In this document: one piece after another, positions 24,133 to 38,400 of the stretch
How the letters are laid out: the number at the start of each line of letters is the position of its first letter
Position numbering within the stretch: the stretch's first letter is position 1
Source: Tetrahymena elliotti 4EA
Taxonomy: Eukaryota > Ciliophora > Oligohymenophorea > Hymenostomatida > Tetrahymenidae
Length of the DNA stretch: 64,000 nt
Reading direction: 5' to 3'
NCBI GenBank assembly: GCA_000231825.2
Contig: JH720328.1
Coordinates: 348,729-412,728 of the forward strand
Made by a program: the position numbers and the translations under genes
The notes under the pieces: generated by a model
Databases searched by the model: none
What the model was told of the DNA's origin: nothing
What the model saw: the letters and a program-made list of their open reading frames with translations, nothing else

Positions 24133-27100
24133 TCAAACAAAATGTATTAGCTTTAACAATTTTTCATGATTAAAAAACTTTTTGGTTTTTAAACTATTTT
24201 TTATATTTTTGAGATGAATCAAGAATTTCATTTATTGCAGCTTTTTAAAAAAATAAAATTAATTTTCAAAAAATAGATTGAAATAAAATTTACACAGATT
24301 TAATTCTTTGGGAAAGTAACTCATGCAGACTTCACTACTGTTTTTAATTTCTGCTATTTACTTATGAGAAATGACAATTTGCTTTAAAATAATGTAATAT
24401 ACATAAATCGATGAAATAAAATTCAGAGTCTACCATAAAAAAAGAATGATAATTAGAATTGTTTCACATAATGAAGGGTGCTAATATATCGCACTGCTAT
24501 AGTTATCTTCATTGCTATTAGCCAATATGATTGCATTTAATGCCAAAATTATTATTGTCAAAACCTCAGTCAATACCACAATAAGGGAATGCTTTTTATC
24601 TATAAATATTTTGAAGATTATGTGCATCATTAAGAAAAATAAGCAAATACCACTGAGATAGATGAAACCCCAAAATTACTAATATAATTTGTAAATCAAA
24701 ATCACAGAAATTATTTTACGTATTTCATAAAATATCCAAAGGAGGAAACTATAATTGTTATATTGATTTAAATCTATAGTCATACTTAAATTATACCCAT
24801 TATTTAATAAATTTTTTAGTTTTAATTAGATTAAAAAATCATTAGATCCATGATTCTTTATATTTTTTTATCTAATTATTCTAAAAGTTAGAAAAATTAT
24901 GTAAAAACCGTAAATAACCACCAATGAGCTACTTAAGTAATAGAAAAAAATCTTTATTGTATCTAACTCACTTTTAAAGTAAAAAAAATGTATTAATAAG
25001 AATATTGATTATGTTGTAAGAAATCTTCCAGCTATTATGAATAAATTATTTTTTATTATTAATAAGATTTAATTGTTTTAGTTTATTTTTAGTAAATTTA
25101 AAATTATTGTGACTACAAGCGTAGCAATTAATATTATTGAAATTATTTTTTATTATTCAATTAATCTATCAAATTATGAATTCAGACTTTAGTAATTCGA
25201 ATAGTAAAAGCTAAATTAACTATATTTTTGCATCACTTGAATTCTCAAATTTTTACCATCAACTCCTTAAAGTAGTCCTAATATCCCAATTTATTATTGA
25301 AGCGTGAAAGAATATTGCATATATGTGTTCATTGGCATAAAAATAAAAGGTATTTATAGATAATACTAAATCTAGAAATAAGTATTTAAAAAACTCAATT
25401 ATGAATCAGTAACAGAATCTTTTATTTTATTACAATCTGTCTTTCCACTTTCTTCATACCCATTGATGCATTCACAAATATTAGTTTGTTTGTTGAGTTA
25501 TCTTGTACTGGAAATGCAACTTAAGCAATAATTTTATGATAAGGGCTTAGAACATGCAGAACAAGTAAAATAACAAGGTATATCTTCATCATATTTTTGG
25601 CAAAATTTATCATCTGTACATTCTAGGCAATTTTGAGCACACTTTCCATCACATTGATTATTATTAGATTTCACATATTTCCCACTAAATTTAATAAAAT
25701 AATCAAAAAATTTAAATTTGATAAATATTTACAAATAAACAAGAATAAATGTTTTATAAAATTTACTTTCCACAATATGTGCATTTTCCTTAATTATTAA
25801 AATATCCTTATTCACATTTATCACATGTCATTGAAAATTAGCTAGGTTATTAGCAGTACTTTTCATTAAGATTAACCTTGCAAGTTAAGAGATTAGTGTC
25901 AAAATAGTGATTATGTTCTAAGCATATGCATTTATCATTTTAAATTTTCATACCTTACTGGCATTCTTAACATTTTATATAGTTATTTATACAATTATTA
26001 CATCCTAGCACTTAACAAGATTGACAGATTTAACTTTATGTATTCAATCCTTTTTATTTTTCTTTACAAACACAATACTTTTTATCAAAAGTGAATTATT
26101 ATTCATCACAGCTTAAACATGAACTAGGACCCTCATTATCACATGTTTAACACGTCTAATTACAATCAAAAAACTGACCATTTTAATAATATGTGTTTCG
26201 CGGGGGCTTTTCATTAGTACATTTATTTTTATAGAAATATTAAATATTTATACATTCTACACATAATCCTTAAGAATCACAATAATTTTAGCATTTAGGA
26301 TTACAATCAAAGCAGTTATAATAATTTGAAACATTTTAGCAGAAAGTATTTTTTGGTTATTCATTTAAACACTGAGATTTATATAGATAAGGAATATTTT
26401 AATTGCATGATGTACAAGTAGTATTGCTACCTTAACAATTTTAGCACTATTTTGAACATTCAGAGCATGTTTGAATTGATTTTGTCTGGTCAGTATTATT
26501 AAAATAATTTTCAGGACATTTATTCACACATTAATTATTAAAATTGATAGTGTAATTTGTAAGATGACAATTTAACATTGAGAATTAAACAAATTGGCTT
26601 GTTATTTAATCTACATAACTTGTTTCCCAAGATTAGTAAAAATATGTATTATCAGATTGATTGAAGCTTAGATCAATCCTTACAAACTCATTTAAAAGAT
26701 TATCTTTTTTAAAAGATAAATGAAATCCGTGTATTCCTAATAAAGTATTAGATTAATTTTGAACCTGAAACTATTTTATAGTCTATAAATCAGTACTCCG
26801 TAAAGATGTCTATTTAAAAGAATCTGAAGTAATATTTATGTATCTATCATCATATTATTAAATGTAATAATAGCTGCCTTAACTAAAATTTTCATCCAGA
26901 AAATAAATATAATTTATATTAATTTCACTTATTTAAGCTGAAGATTAAGTTGAAAATGAAATCTGAAATCCTTATTCAGAAATATCGTTTGTTATTTATT
27001 CTAAAAATAAACTTTTATAGTCATTTTAAGATGATTTAAATCCTGTTATAAAACCTATGGCTTTCATTTTGGATGAATAATTTTCAGGTTTATCAATTTT

Positions 27101-27508
27101 TTCATATTTTTGTCCAATAAAAGAAGGATCTTTTATTGAGAGTTCTTAAAAATAAATGTTTTGCATACAAATTTCAGCCATATAAAAACATATTTTGTAT
27201 TCATTTATAATTGTGAAGGAAGTTATGTTTTAAGAATCTGTTTTTTTTATGATATTGTATCCTGGATTAGTCCAATTATAGTCTAAGTAGGTTGTACTAG
27301 CAAAATATATTTTGTTAAATAAGCAGTCTGTTATTTTCTAGTCTACATTTAATGTTTTATTATTTTGGTTTAGACAATAATTTTTTATTGTTATATTTTA
27401 ATGAGGTATGCTGATATATTATTATTATTATGTATGTACATACTTTAACTTTGATATTAAAACTATTAATAGATACTAATAAAATATTTTGAGATAAAAG
27501 AAATTCAT
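24133..27508 (-). CDS. Cysteine-rich polytopic surface membrane protein
   Basis: ATG 27508 to TGA 24133 with one 82-bp intron (25685-25766) gives 1097 residues in an unbroken ciliate-code frame. A signal peptide is likely (MNFFYLKIFYQYLLIVLISK). Residues about 30-320 are an Asn/Ser-rich ectodomain without obvious motif. Residues about 320-610 carry furin-like/growth-factor-receptor type Cys repeats (CSECSKQCQNCQGSNTTC, CFDCNPKCQNCYDSQGLC, CNQTCQTCDNEGPSSCLSC). The C-terminal half has about six hydrophobic helices (for example IISIILIATLVVTIILNLL and LIVVLTEVLTIIILALNAII) and a basic tail. This layout is common in ciliate surface proteins and suggests a plasma-membrane receptor- or antigen-like role; the ligand and function are unknown. 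Confidence 0.85.
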
Positions 27509-29685
27509 TATTTGACAGTAAAAGTACAACCTAAAATATCTAAAAATTTATTAAATTTTTTTTTGTTATTTTAATTGTTTTTTTTATTTAATTTTTATAA
27601 ACAAAATAGCCAGAATTATCTTATCTTAATTAAAAAATAAAATTTTTATTCTGTAAACTAAATCATTTAATTGAAAACAAAATGTAAAAACTTTCTTATT
27701 ACAAGTTGTAACATAAGAGCTCTTATTTTTAAATTTATGGAAATATTTTTAATGGTAAAAATGTAATTATTTCCTTAATATCTCGCTAAATAATAATTAA
27801 TCATTAATAAATACTCTTAATCTGGAAAGATACAAATTCTAAAAACCTAAAAGAGATAAAGAAGTAAATTTAATTTGAAACTAATCCCCTCACTATTTTA
27901 AAATTATAGCCTCATTTTAAATCTAAATATCCTCATTTTTTGTTAAAAGTCGATGACACACTGTCTGCTACATTTATCCAGGTATGTTATTTTCTTTTAT
28001 TTCATAATAAATTATTAAATTTTCAAATAAATACTTTCAACATTTAATCAAAATTTTTAATTATTATAATGAAATAAATGGGAAAAACTTAAAATAAAAT
28101 TAGATTCATTACAAAAAATCTTTTGCTTGCTTGTATTATTATTCAAAGGCTTAAAGAAAAATTGAAAAAAAAGTATTTAAATCCATTTTTTAATTATTTT
28201 TTGGAAATTTTGAACCTTAATTAAATAAATAAATATCAAGTAATTCTCTTCATAAAAAATGAAAGATTCGCTGAAATAAAAAAATGACAAAAAATGGATG
28301 ATTCAACATTGAACTCATAAAATATATAAAAAATTATTTAAATCCTTGTCATAAGTCCTATTACTTACCTGTTAGAAGTATTGTTTTTTGGTTTATCAAA
28401 TGTTTAATAGAATTATCCATCAAAAATTAAATTTTTTGTATAAAGTTCTTAATAATAAACATTTTTCGTATTTATTTGTTTTATTTAAAGGATTATTTAG
28501 CATTCATTTGGGATACTGAAGGTTATTAATTTTTCAGCTTCATTTATTTGTTTTAATTTATTTTCTGAATACCTATTAGAATCAGCTAATTAAATTAGTT
28601 TTGAGAAATGGGCAATCTTTAATTTATTCTTTGTATTTTTTTTTGTTATCTGTAAAATAGGCATGTATTGATATACTTTAATATTCTTGAGCAAGTGGGT
28701 ATTTAAAATTAAAAATAATAATAAGACTAAGGATTTAAAAATGATTATTTAGTAAGTTAAATTCATTTTTATAAATGATGGATATTTAATCTTTAATTTT
28801 TATATTTTCTCTTATTTTACTACTTTTTTTGTTATCAATTTTTTAGCTTTATTGTTGTATAGGATTAAATTTTAATGAAACAAAACAATTTAGATATAAA
28901 GGTTAATAAAAAATGAAAAATTCTTAAAATATTATGTAAATACAGTAGTTGAAAAATATTTTGATTAACAGATAGATTTTTATTTAAAACAATAAATTTT
29001 AGTGATTAAATAAAAATAAAAAGATATCCCTAAAATAAAAATTAACTCTATTCATTAAGTACCATCAATAATATTTAAGTAAATAGTGCGATTAGTATTT
29101 ATTTGGGTATTTCTAAAAAGTGTAAACTCATCATCGTGATTACAAAAAAATAGCTTTTTAATTTAAATTGGAAAATATATTCAAAGAGGTGTGTATGTAA
29201 ACTGTGACAAAAATTTCTTCAGTAAATAATTCAAAAATTTAAGATTTATCTTTCTTTATGGGTAGATACACTCATATTTGCTTATTTGATTAAAGCCTAT
29301 TTTTAATAATGTTTTTTGGCCTTTACAATCTTTATATTTCTTTTCTAAACAATTTTTTCTTTTTTGATTTTTTTGTTTGAAATAATAAATTGATGTAATC
29401 TACCATACTATTTTTAATTTATTTTCTTTTTAAAGATTGCTCAAAATTTCAAATAAGAAAATTAGTTTGAAAGTTATTTCTGAAAAAACTTTATTTTTTT
29501 GGCATTAATTAATGAAGATTAATGGTATTTACTAGGTTAAATAAAAGATTAAATATAAAATTTTAAAAAGAATAAAATGATATTTTGAAAATTGTTACTT
29601 TGAAAAGAAAATAAAAAAAACAAATAAGAATTTACAATTAAATATTAATATTTAAATGTTGGAAAGAAAGCAAAAAAATAAGAAA
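27509..29685. other. Long intergenic region
   Basis: About 2.2 kb of AT-rich DNA. Frames here are short or low-complexity, and nothing is supported on either strand. Confidence 0.5.
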
Positions 29686-31502
29686 TCACTAATTCTCGTT
29701 TTATATTTCATCTTTTTTTTCTAATTTTATTTATTCAGAATTTTAATTTACTTAATAACTTCTCTATTACTCACCCTAAAATAATTCTCTAATTGTTTGC
29801 ATATTTTCAGAAACTTAGTCAAGTTCACTAGGCTAAATACTGAATTGTATCCAAGCAATGATTTCATTAAGAATTTTAATAGTAATCATATTGCTGTTAA
29901 TAAGGAAATACAGCTTATCTGAAATAAACCTCATTTAATTATTCTTGTCTAAATTAGCAAATTTTTCTTCTGAAACTAATACTATCATCTTCATTTTAAT
30001 TATATTTTAGTAGTTTTTGATGATTGCACTAGACATTTTTTATAATATTTAGCTCTTTTAAGAGGAATATTATCTAGAAGGATTTGGAGTTTGAGCATCG
30101 ATTGTCTGAAGGAGGGCAAGCACTTCTTTGATTTCTTCCAAAGTTTAGAATTAGAAATTTAAAAGTTCATTCAAAGTTTGTTCTGTCCTTCCAGAATATA
30201 ACCTAGGATTAAGATTTAATAGTGGTTGTTATGATTAAAATTATTATTGCTAGTTAGATATGTTTATTTCTTTCTTTCTATTATTCGCCTTAAAATAATT
30301 ATCTAATTGTTTGTACATTTTAAGAAACTTACTCAGGTACAGCTTACTAAACTAATAATGGTTATTATAATTATTATTATTATTACTACTCATTAAAATT
30401 TATGTTATGAGGATTTTAAAATGCATCATAAGTTCTAGCTCTTTGAGATTACTACTGACGATATGGTATAGCAGAAAAGTATCGATATTGTTATTATTGC
30501 TATTATTAATATTTAAAACATGGCAATGGAATTATTTCACAAAATATTAGAGCTGATATAAGATCAACAAGGTAACATATGAAGTTGCTCCCAAAAAAAT
30601 CTTGATATGAGAAAATTACTTGAGTTAAATATGAAAGAAAAAGTATAGAAGGATCTAAAATGGCTTTAGAAAGTCCTGACATTTATTTAACAAATGTCTA
30701 AGTTAAGCAACCCTAAATAGCATACAAAATTAATTATGCTATAAAAATAAAAAACAGAGATGGATCACTAAAAGAGAATGTATCTATCATAAACTAAGAA
30801 AAACTCCCATTATAACCTAAATAATAATAAGAGCCATAATATTTACCTATTATAATTCCAAACACTCCATAAACTATTCCAAACAAACCTTGATATCCTG
30901 CACTTTAACAAGGATTTAGTTAGTATTACTTATATATTTTTTCTTCAAAAACTAATTAAATGGCATATGAAAACCAAGAAATAAAACAAAATAAAAGTTA
31001 AATAGGGTAGAATCTCAATGAATCATATTATGTTTCTTTGATTACAATTCCTAAAATAATAAAAGAAGTGATAGCTAAATATTTGACTATTCCCACATCT
31101 TCTTCTAAGTATTAGATATTATAATATCATAGTTACCATTAGGTAACCAAACTACATCACGTCAACAAACCATATGTCAGTAATAGAAACCAAAAAGATA
31201 AAGCAGATTTAAGTTATAAAAACAAGAAATGAAGGGAGAGCTAAGATGTAAATTTTGATATTACTTTTTAAACCTTTTTCAATACTTTCTTTTCTATCTT
31301 TTTCATAATTAGCAGAATAATAGACCTTGTAGATATGAAAGAAAATTAATCCTAAGCTATATCCAATAAACATCACAAGAATCTCACAGAATGGATAAAA
31401 ATGATTATTACTCTGTTAAATAGAACTAAAAAGAGACAGTAATGCCTTTACAAACGAATAAGCCAGTATAAAATAGAATCTTTTTTATTTTTCTGAACGC
31501 AT
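29686..31502 (-). CDS. DMT/SLC35-like transporter with frame breaks and repeated C-terminal module
   Basis: ATG 31502 opens a polytopic protein (MRSEKQKRFYFILAYSF). It contains ILALPSFLVFITQICFIF, then MQFGYLMVTMILQYLILRRR and VGIVKYLAITSFIILGIVI, the pattern of SLC35/EamA nucleotide-sugar-type transporters, and ends its membrane part near LDPSILFLSYLTQVIFSYQ. Joining LRRR to VGIVK needs a one-base shift near 31089; a 43-bp intron is an alternative but removes conserved residues. The cytoplasmic tail is Gln-rich and contains VSQNVQTIRQLFQGE (30296-30340). The frame reaches TGA at 30171, but a neighbouring frame continues, carries a second copy of the module (VSENMQTIRELFQGE, 29772-29822) and ends at TGA 29686. 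The gene may be decaying, contain unrecognised introns, or carry sequence errors. Confidence 0.6.
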
Positions 31503-32228
31503 TTTAACAAAGTGTGCTTTAACAGAAAAGAAAATCTATTTGCATTTTTTTAATCTCATCATTCAGTTTATTTATTTTCTCTTTTTAAACTTTTTAAATT
31601 TTCACTATTTTCTCCTATATAAAGAAGATATTTAAATTATTTAAAAAAATACCGCAAATTTATTTGATATGTAAATTTATTAAAGATGTAATAAAGAAAA
31701 TTTTTTAGATTTATTAGGTATTAATTTAAATGAAATTATAATTAACTATTTACTTAATATATAATGTTATGGTATATTAAATTTAACATTAAATTGTAAT
31801 ATTTTTTATTCTAAATTATCTTTAAAAAAAATTAAGTTATCATTTACTTTTGCTAAATTTGCTAAAACCGAGTTGGATAGAAGGAAAGAAGTATAATTAT
31901 AATTTTAGAAGAAGATTAGTTGATATTTTCAAATAATCAAATAATAAATAAAATTTATTTTATTTTAAAAATTTAAAATATTTAAATAAAAATGTTACTA
32001 GTTTAAGTGATCAAATAAATTATTAAAAAATATTGTTACTTTGATGCCACGTCTGACAAAGTGTCTAAAGATATTACAATGATCAAAAATAGATATTTAA
32101 AAATCTATTCATTACAATCCAAGTAAAACTTTAAAATAATAGAGGATATCTGAATAATTATATCAAAAATTTAATCATTTAATATTTAAGAATATATCTT
32201 TTAATATCATCAAATAAATAAATAAGAA
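31503..32228. other. Divergent promoter region
   Basis: AT-rich spacer between the divergent transporter and UBA5 genes. It must carry both promoters, but no element can be recognised. Confidence 0.5.
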
Positions 32229-35200
32229 ATGGATAGTGATAAAGAATTACAAAGACTTTTAGATGAAAGATCAAAGTTGAATGATAAAATCAATGAATAT
32301 GTTAAGGAAAAGTATTAAAAATACAAAGGTATGAGTGAAGAGGTCAAGGATGACAATCCATACAGGTAAATTATAAAACAAAAATGGGTTAAAAAATAAA
32401 TATCATTAAAACTTAGCATTAAAAATCAATCAACTTAGCAACAAAAATAGATTTTCTTCAAAAAGCATATAAAAAAATAGAAAAATTTGAATAAAATAAA
32501 TTGAAATTTGATAGATTTATATAATTTAATGATGGATTATATTGTGATTTTTATTTTTTAAAAGTAATTATAATTATTATCTATTTAATTTAGTCGTTTG
32601 ATGGCCTTGAAGAGAATGGGTGTAGTCTAAAATTATGAAAAAATTAGAGATTGCTCTATATTGGTTGTTGGTGTTGGTGGTGTAGGCTCCGTCTTAGCTG
32701 AAATGCTTACCCGTTGTGGTCTAGGCAAGTTAATTATCTACGATTACGATAAAGTAGAGTTAGCAAATATGAATAGGTAATAAAATGAAGAAATCATTAT
32801 TTAAAAAAAATGCATTTAATATTTATTTAAATTTTCCCAAGAAACATATATTAAAGTTTGCAAGAGAAGAGTATTATTTCCAAAAAATAAGCAAAAATGC
32901 TTCAGTTTAAAATAAAACTACTCAATAAGAACTAATTTTGAGGCATTTATTTATATGAACAATTCTCAAAAAAATAAATAATGTTAATTTATTTTCAGTT
33001 TTAATAAAATTTTGATATGCTAATTTATTTCATTTGCTTTAAAAGATTATTTTACACTCCTTAACAAGTTGGTTTATCTAAAGTTGATGCAGCTAAAGGA
33101 ACTCTTTCATCTATTAATCCTGAAATCACCATCGAAGCTTACAACATGAATATCACCACCAACAGTAAGAAATAACAAATTATTTTAAATAATTTAAAAT
33201 AAAAGAAAACATTAAACAGTCTACTTATTCCAAGATAATCTAAAAATAAACAAAAGCATTTTCAAAATATCCTAACTAGAATTTTCAATTTTATATAAAA
33301 TAAAATGATAGAAAGCATAATAGAGAAATTAAATTAAATTATTTATTATCAGTAAGCTTTTAATAAATTATTTGAAATTTATTCATTCATTTTTGCTCTA
33401 TCAGTTTGGAATTGAAGACTATTATAAAAGGAGTATTACTAAATAGTAAAATTTAGTCATCTCAAAAGAAAGAGTTTTTTAAAGCATTTTATGAATGATA
33501 ATAAGATTAAACATTTAAAAAAAGTATAAAATATTTTATGGGTAGCATCAAAGGAATAATTATTTTTATTCATTTTTAATGAAGGAGTGATAAATTTAGC
33601 TAATTTTATTTAATTCTACAAAACAAGAACAAGGTTATGTAGTAAAATTGGAAATTATCTTATCAATAAAAGAAGTTTGAAAAATATTTTAATTAAAAAA
33701 ACAAAATTTTTAGAAAAATAAATGGAATATTATTAGGAAAAAGAAATGGAAAATTATTATTTTTAGGTTCTTAAATTAAATCATTTTAAATTGTTAATTT
33801 AAATTTCCATTTATTTTAAGAATTAAAAATTGAATCAAATTAAAACATTTAAAATTAGGTGGATTTGAACATTTACTTGATAGAATAAAGAAAGGCGGAA
33901 AAAATGGTGAAAGAATTAACTTAGTTGTCTCTTGTGTTGATAATTATGCAGCACGTATGGCTATAAACACTGCTTGCAATGAACTTGATTAAATTTGGTA
34001 ATAATGAATTTAAACATGATCAAATGAATTTAAAAGAATAGATTTTTAGTTTTAAATAAAAACAAAACAATTATGACAAAACAAAATAATTTAGTTTTAC
34101 AAATAATAAAGCAAAAAATCTATTAAAAATACTTCCAACTTTATTAAAAACTAGAATCACTTTAAAATTTAATGTTTTTACTGCTTAACAATCCTTAAAA
34201 ACAAATATATTATAAAAAAATCTTAATATGCATCAAGCTTTCATAGCTAATAAGAATTTTTTAATTTTTAGAACATACTATTTGTTATTAGTATGCAAAA
34301 CTATTATAATAAATCGAAGGATAAGATTATGTCAGATAAATAATCATATTGTGAAGATCATATTTAAAGACATATAAAAAATTTTAACTCCACAAAATAA
34401 TTCCCCATTTTGAATAGATTTTAATTTATTCCAAACTCTCAAAAATAGATTCTTATTTTATTATAAAAATCAGACAACCCCTTCTTAAAATTATAATAAA
34501 TAGTTATTTCTTTGTGAGAAAAGAATATTCTTAATTTGAACTACAATAAAATTTGAAAGAAATTTAGTGTTTCCAACAAAAAGAAAAATAATTTATTTTG
34601 TTCGAAATGAGGTATTAAAGGATTTTTTTTATATTAAAAGAAATAATGGCGTATAATCAATTTACAAAAAAACGTTGTACATTCGCAAAAAAGTTACATT
34701 TTTTTAGAGGAATTGGAATATTATTTATTTATCAAAAATACGTGTTTAATTATTAATTATTAAGTCATAAAAAAATCATAAACAAATATTTAGAGCTAAT
34801 TAATTTACAATAATTGGATGTAATATCATCCAATAAACTTCAATTTTAATTTTTTTTTTTTGAGAGTAACCAAATTCTAATTTGATGATTAATTTTTTAA
34901 TATTATATAGGTTTGAAAGTGGTGTCAGCGAGGATGCTATGAGTGCCCATATTTAAATTATGATTCCTGGCGAAACTGCTTGCTTTGCATGTGCTACACC
35001 TTTAGCTGTTGTTGAAAGCAATGAACATACCATTAAAAGAGAAGGTGTTTGTGCTGCATCTCTTCCAACTACTATGGGTATTACTGCTGGTTTTCTTGCA
35101 TAAAATGCATTAAAATTCCTCCTTGATTTTGGCAATTTAGCTTTCGTTCTAGCTTACAATGCCAAGGCTGACTTTTTCACAAACTATATGATTAAGCCTA

Positions 35201-35484
35201 ATACTGAATGCAAAGAAAATGAATGCAGAAAAAGACAAGCTGAAAAAGCTGATAGAAAATCAGAAAACATCCTTGAGAGACTTGAATAAAGAAAGAAAGC
35301 TGCTAAGGAAGCTTTTGAAAAAGAAAACAAACCCAGTGAAAACGAATGGGGAATTGAAATAGTTGATGAATCAGAGCCACAAAGCGACAACAATAAGAAA
35401 GAAGATGAAGTAAAAGAAATTTCAGAATAAGAAATTGAACAAAACAATTTGGATGACTTAATGGCCAAACTGTAAAATATGTGA
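32229..35484 (+). CDS. UBA5: UBA5, UFM1-activating E1 enzyme
   Basis: Five exons, about 32229-32365, 32594-32776, 33048-33164 (start good to 2 bases), 33859-33997 and 34911-35484, encode about 383 residues; human UBA5 has about 404. The ThiF/E1 fold shows the nucleotide loop [25 protein letters not shown] and [12 protein letters not shown]. The zinc cysteines are visible as CFACA and in CKENECRK. The catalytic cysteine lies in [15 protein letters not shown], near-identical to the animal enzyme. The C-terminus keeps the UFM1-interacting NEWGIEIV segment and the UFC1-binding end DDLMAKLQNM. The enzyme adenylates UFM1 and carries it as a thioester to UFC1, in cytosol and at the ER. Introns of 694 and 913 bp are long for the region. 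The identification is very secure. Confidence 0.95.
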
Positions 35485-38400
35485 TAAAATACCAACTCAT
35501 CAAAAACAATAATAAATAATTGTTATGCTTATCTTATAAAAAATTGTATGTTTTTGTAAATTACTATCTTTAAATTCATAGATAAAAATTAATAATTGAG
35601 TGGAATTTACATAAATATAAACTAAATTTTTTGTTGTAAAACCTGCAAATTTTGTTTAATTATCTATTAGGAATTCTTCATTAATTTATTAAAAAATATA
35701 AACAAAATTTTTTGTTGCAAAACCCACAAATTTTTATAAAAATCTTATTAAGAGTTATTCATTTCTTTATTAAAAAATATAACATAGTTTTTTGTTACAA
35801 AACTCAAAAATTTGTTTAAAGATCTATTTGAGAATTTTTTGGATTTTCTATTCATTTTTCTTCTTTTTTTAAATTTTGAATAAGAAATGATTTTAAATGA
35901 AAAAATTTTCATGATAAAAAGCAATAAATTAAATTATTAAATCTGTTTTAAACATCGAAATCTCTTTTTTTTCTTGTGTTTAAGGTATTCCTGCATTTTT
36001 AAAATTCTTCATTTGCTTTTTTATTTTTCTTTAATTTTATAAAGAGATGATACATTCAAATAAATTCAATTATTTGCTTTAATTATCTTCTTTACTACTA
36101 TAAAATACCTCTTAAGTAAAAAATTTATTTCTGTATTTTTTGAAAGCCAAACATGTCTTAACTCATGCATAAATATTTCAATTTAAAATAATTTTCCTAT
36201 TTTTTGAATTATTTTAATAAAGAAGTGAATAAAATTCTAAAAAAGCAACTATTAAACAAATTGAACAAGTTTGTTTTGAAATCTAATTATAAAAAAAAAT
36301 TTTAAAGGGAAATTTGGATCAAGTGTAAAAATTTAATTTAATTTACACATTTTATTTCATCTATTCTAATTTTATTAAATTAATCTTAAAAACCAGCAGA
36401 TTTGAGTATCTGTGTATTATTCTTATTCTTTTCAGAATATTATTACAAAAAATAAAATGCTTCCTCCCACAAACCCCAAAAATTAGAATAAGAAATTTGA
36501 TTGAAAACTCTGCTAGTATTTACATACTGCTCCAAAGAAGTTAAAATTATTTATTTTGTAAAAGCTAAAATAATTCTGAATAGAAAAAAAAATCTACTTG
36601 TTATGTTAATATCTTAAATTTATTTTTGAAGATAATAATAGGAGAATTTCATAAAGAAATAGTATGTTTTTACAATTCATTTCAACTAAAAAATATAATG
36701 TAAGCAAGTAGTTCAAGCTTTTTAATATTTTGTAAGTATAATAAATAGGAGATATTAATATATTTTGATCAGAAAAATTCCACAACCTTTATTTGTTTTT
36801 AATAAAATAGTCTAAGAAGGGGTAGGATAACAATTTAAATTACAATTTTATTATTCATAAAAGAAATTTTACTTAATAAAAGATTTAGCCCTCGATAAAA
36901 AATCTTTATAAAAATAAAACATTTGGCAAATTATGATAAACAGGAAATCATAATGAATCTTGTTGATTTTCAGTAGGGAAAAAGATATAAATTGTATTAA
37001 AAATTTGTTTAAAAATAAAAAAATATTGGTAATATAAAAATTAATTTATTAAGGCTTTTTAATTATTTTTTGTGTGTGGAAATCTTTCATCTATCCAAGA
37101 TAAAAAAAATTTAACATTTAATCATTAGTAATATAAAGCATAAAGCTGCAGAAATGAATCTTTTCTGATAATTTAAGAGTATTTAGTATGATGAGGTATT
37201 AAAAATAAGATTATTGAAATGTGAGTAGACGCTTTTGTATTGTTTACAATCATGTTACTTTATTTAATGATAAATGTTGAGAAAAGTTTGTTTTTCAATT
37301 AAAAAATAGATCAAAAATCTAAATAATATTTAAATTCCCAAAGGAAGTTCTTAATTTTATCAATTTAGATTTGAACTTGATTCCTCTTATAACTTTATCT
37401 TAATATTTATTCTTTTGCAAGTAAATTTACTTTTATTTATTATAGATTACAGTATTCTTGAAGATAAATTATTCTCTATCTTCTCAAGTAAGCACTTTGC
37501 TAAAGAAATAATAACAGACGTAAGAGATAAGATGACTTATACTCAAAATTAAGAATTTAATAAGATTTTTTTTGTAAAGTTTTTATTTAAGTAGGATTTT
37601 ATTTCTAGTAAAATAAATATTCACTAACCATTACTGTACAAGATCATTAATCAAAATCAATTATTAAGTTAAGGGTAATAAAGTAAAATAATCAATATTT
37701 AGATTTTGTATTTTTCTTTTTAGGAACCAAAAAAAATAAAATCAAAAAGTAATCACTAATTTTAAAGTAAAAGGAAAATATTTTAAAAATTGAAGAAGAG
37801 TAAAAATTAATACATTTTATGATCTATTTATTTTTTTTAATAAATTAAATTTTTAGTGTTAATTATAAAAAAGACATTGTTAAGTGAATTTTTTTCTTAG
37901 TTTTGAAAATCAAATTTGTTTTGGTTATTTTTTTGCATTTTTTAGTAAAAAAAATGTCAAAAAAGAAAGCAAAAAAAATCATCTTTATTAGTATTTATAT
38001 AACTAGAGAAGAAAGATCTTAAAGGCATAATACTTTCAAACTTTTTATAAACGATAGATTGATTGTAAACATTGTAAAAAAAGGATATCTTATTTTTAAT
38101 TAGTAAAAATTTTTTGATGTTACTGTTTACATTCAGATTTTATCTATACCCAATCAAAAATTGAGTAATTTAATCATTAAAATTTTTTGAAATTGTTTAT
38201 TAAGTATTTGTTAAGTAAGAAAAATGGAAAAAATGGGTTAAAGTAAAAATAACACAAAAAACTGCTTTATGAATGAATAAATGAAAGATTAAATATTTTT
38301 GAAGTAAGGATATATTTAAAAACTCTATAAGAATAATTTTATACTCTAAAACATATATTAATTAATTAGATTTTAATTTATGCAAGCAATCAGCTTAGTG

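Noticed and set aside
34953..35509. Minus-strand open frames
   Set aside because: They are antisense to the last exon of UBA5.
37444..37560. Coding-like exon on the plus strand (LEDKLFSIFSSKHFAKEI)
   Set aside because: A splice acceptor precedes it, but no start, donor, stop or partner exon could be supported.
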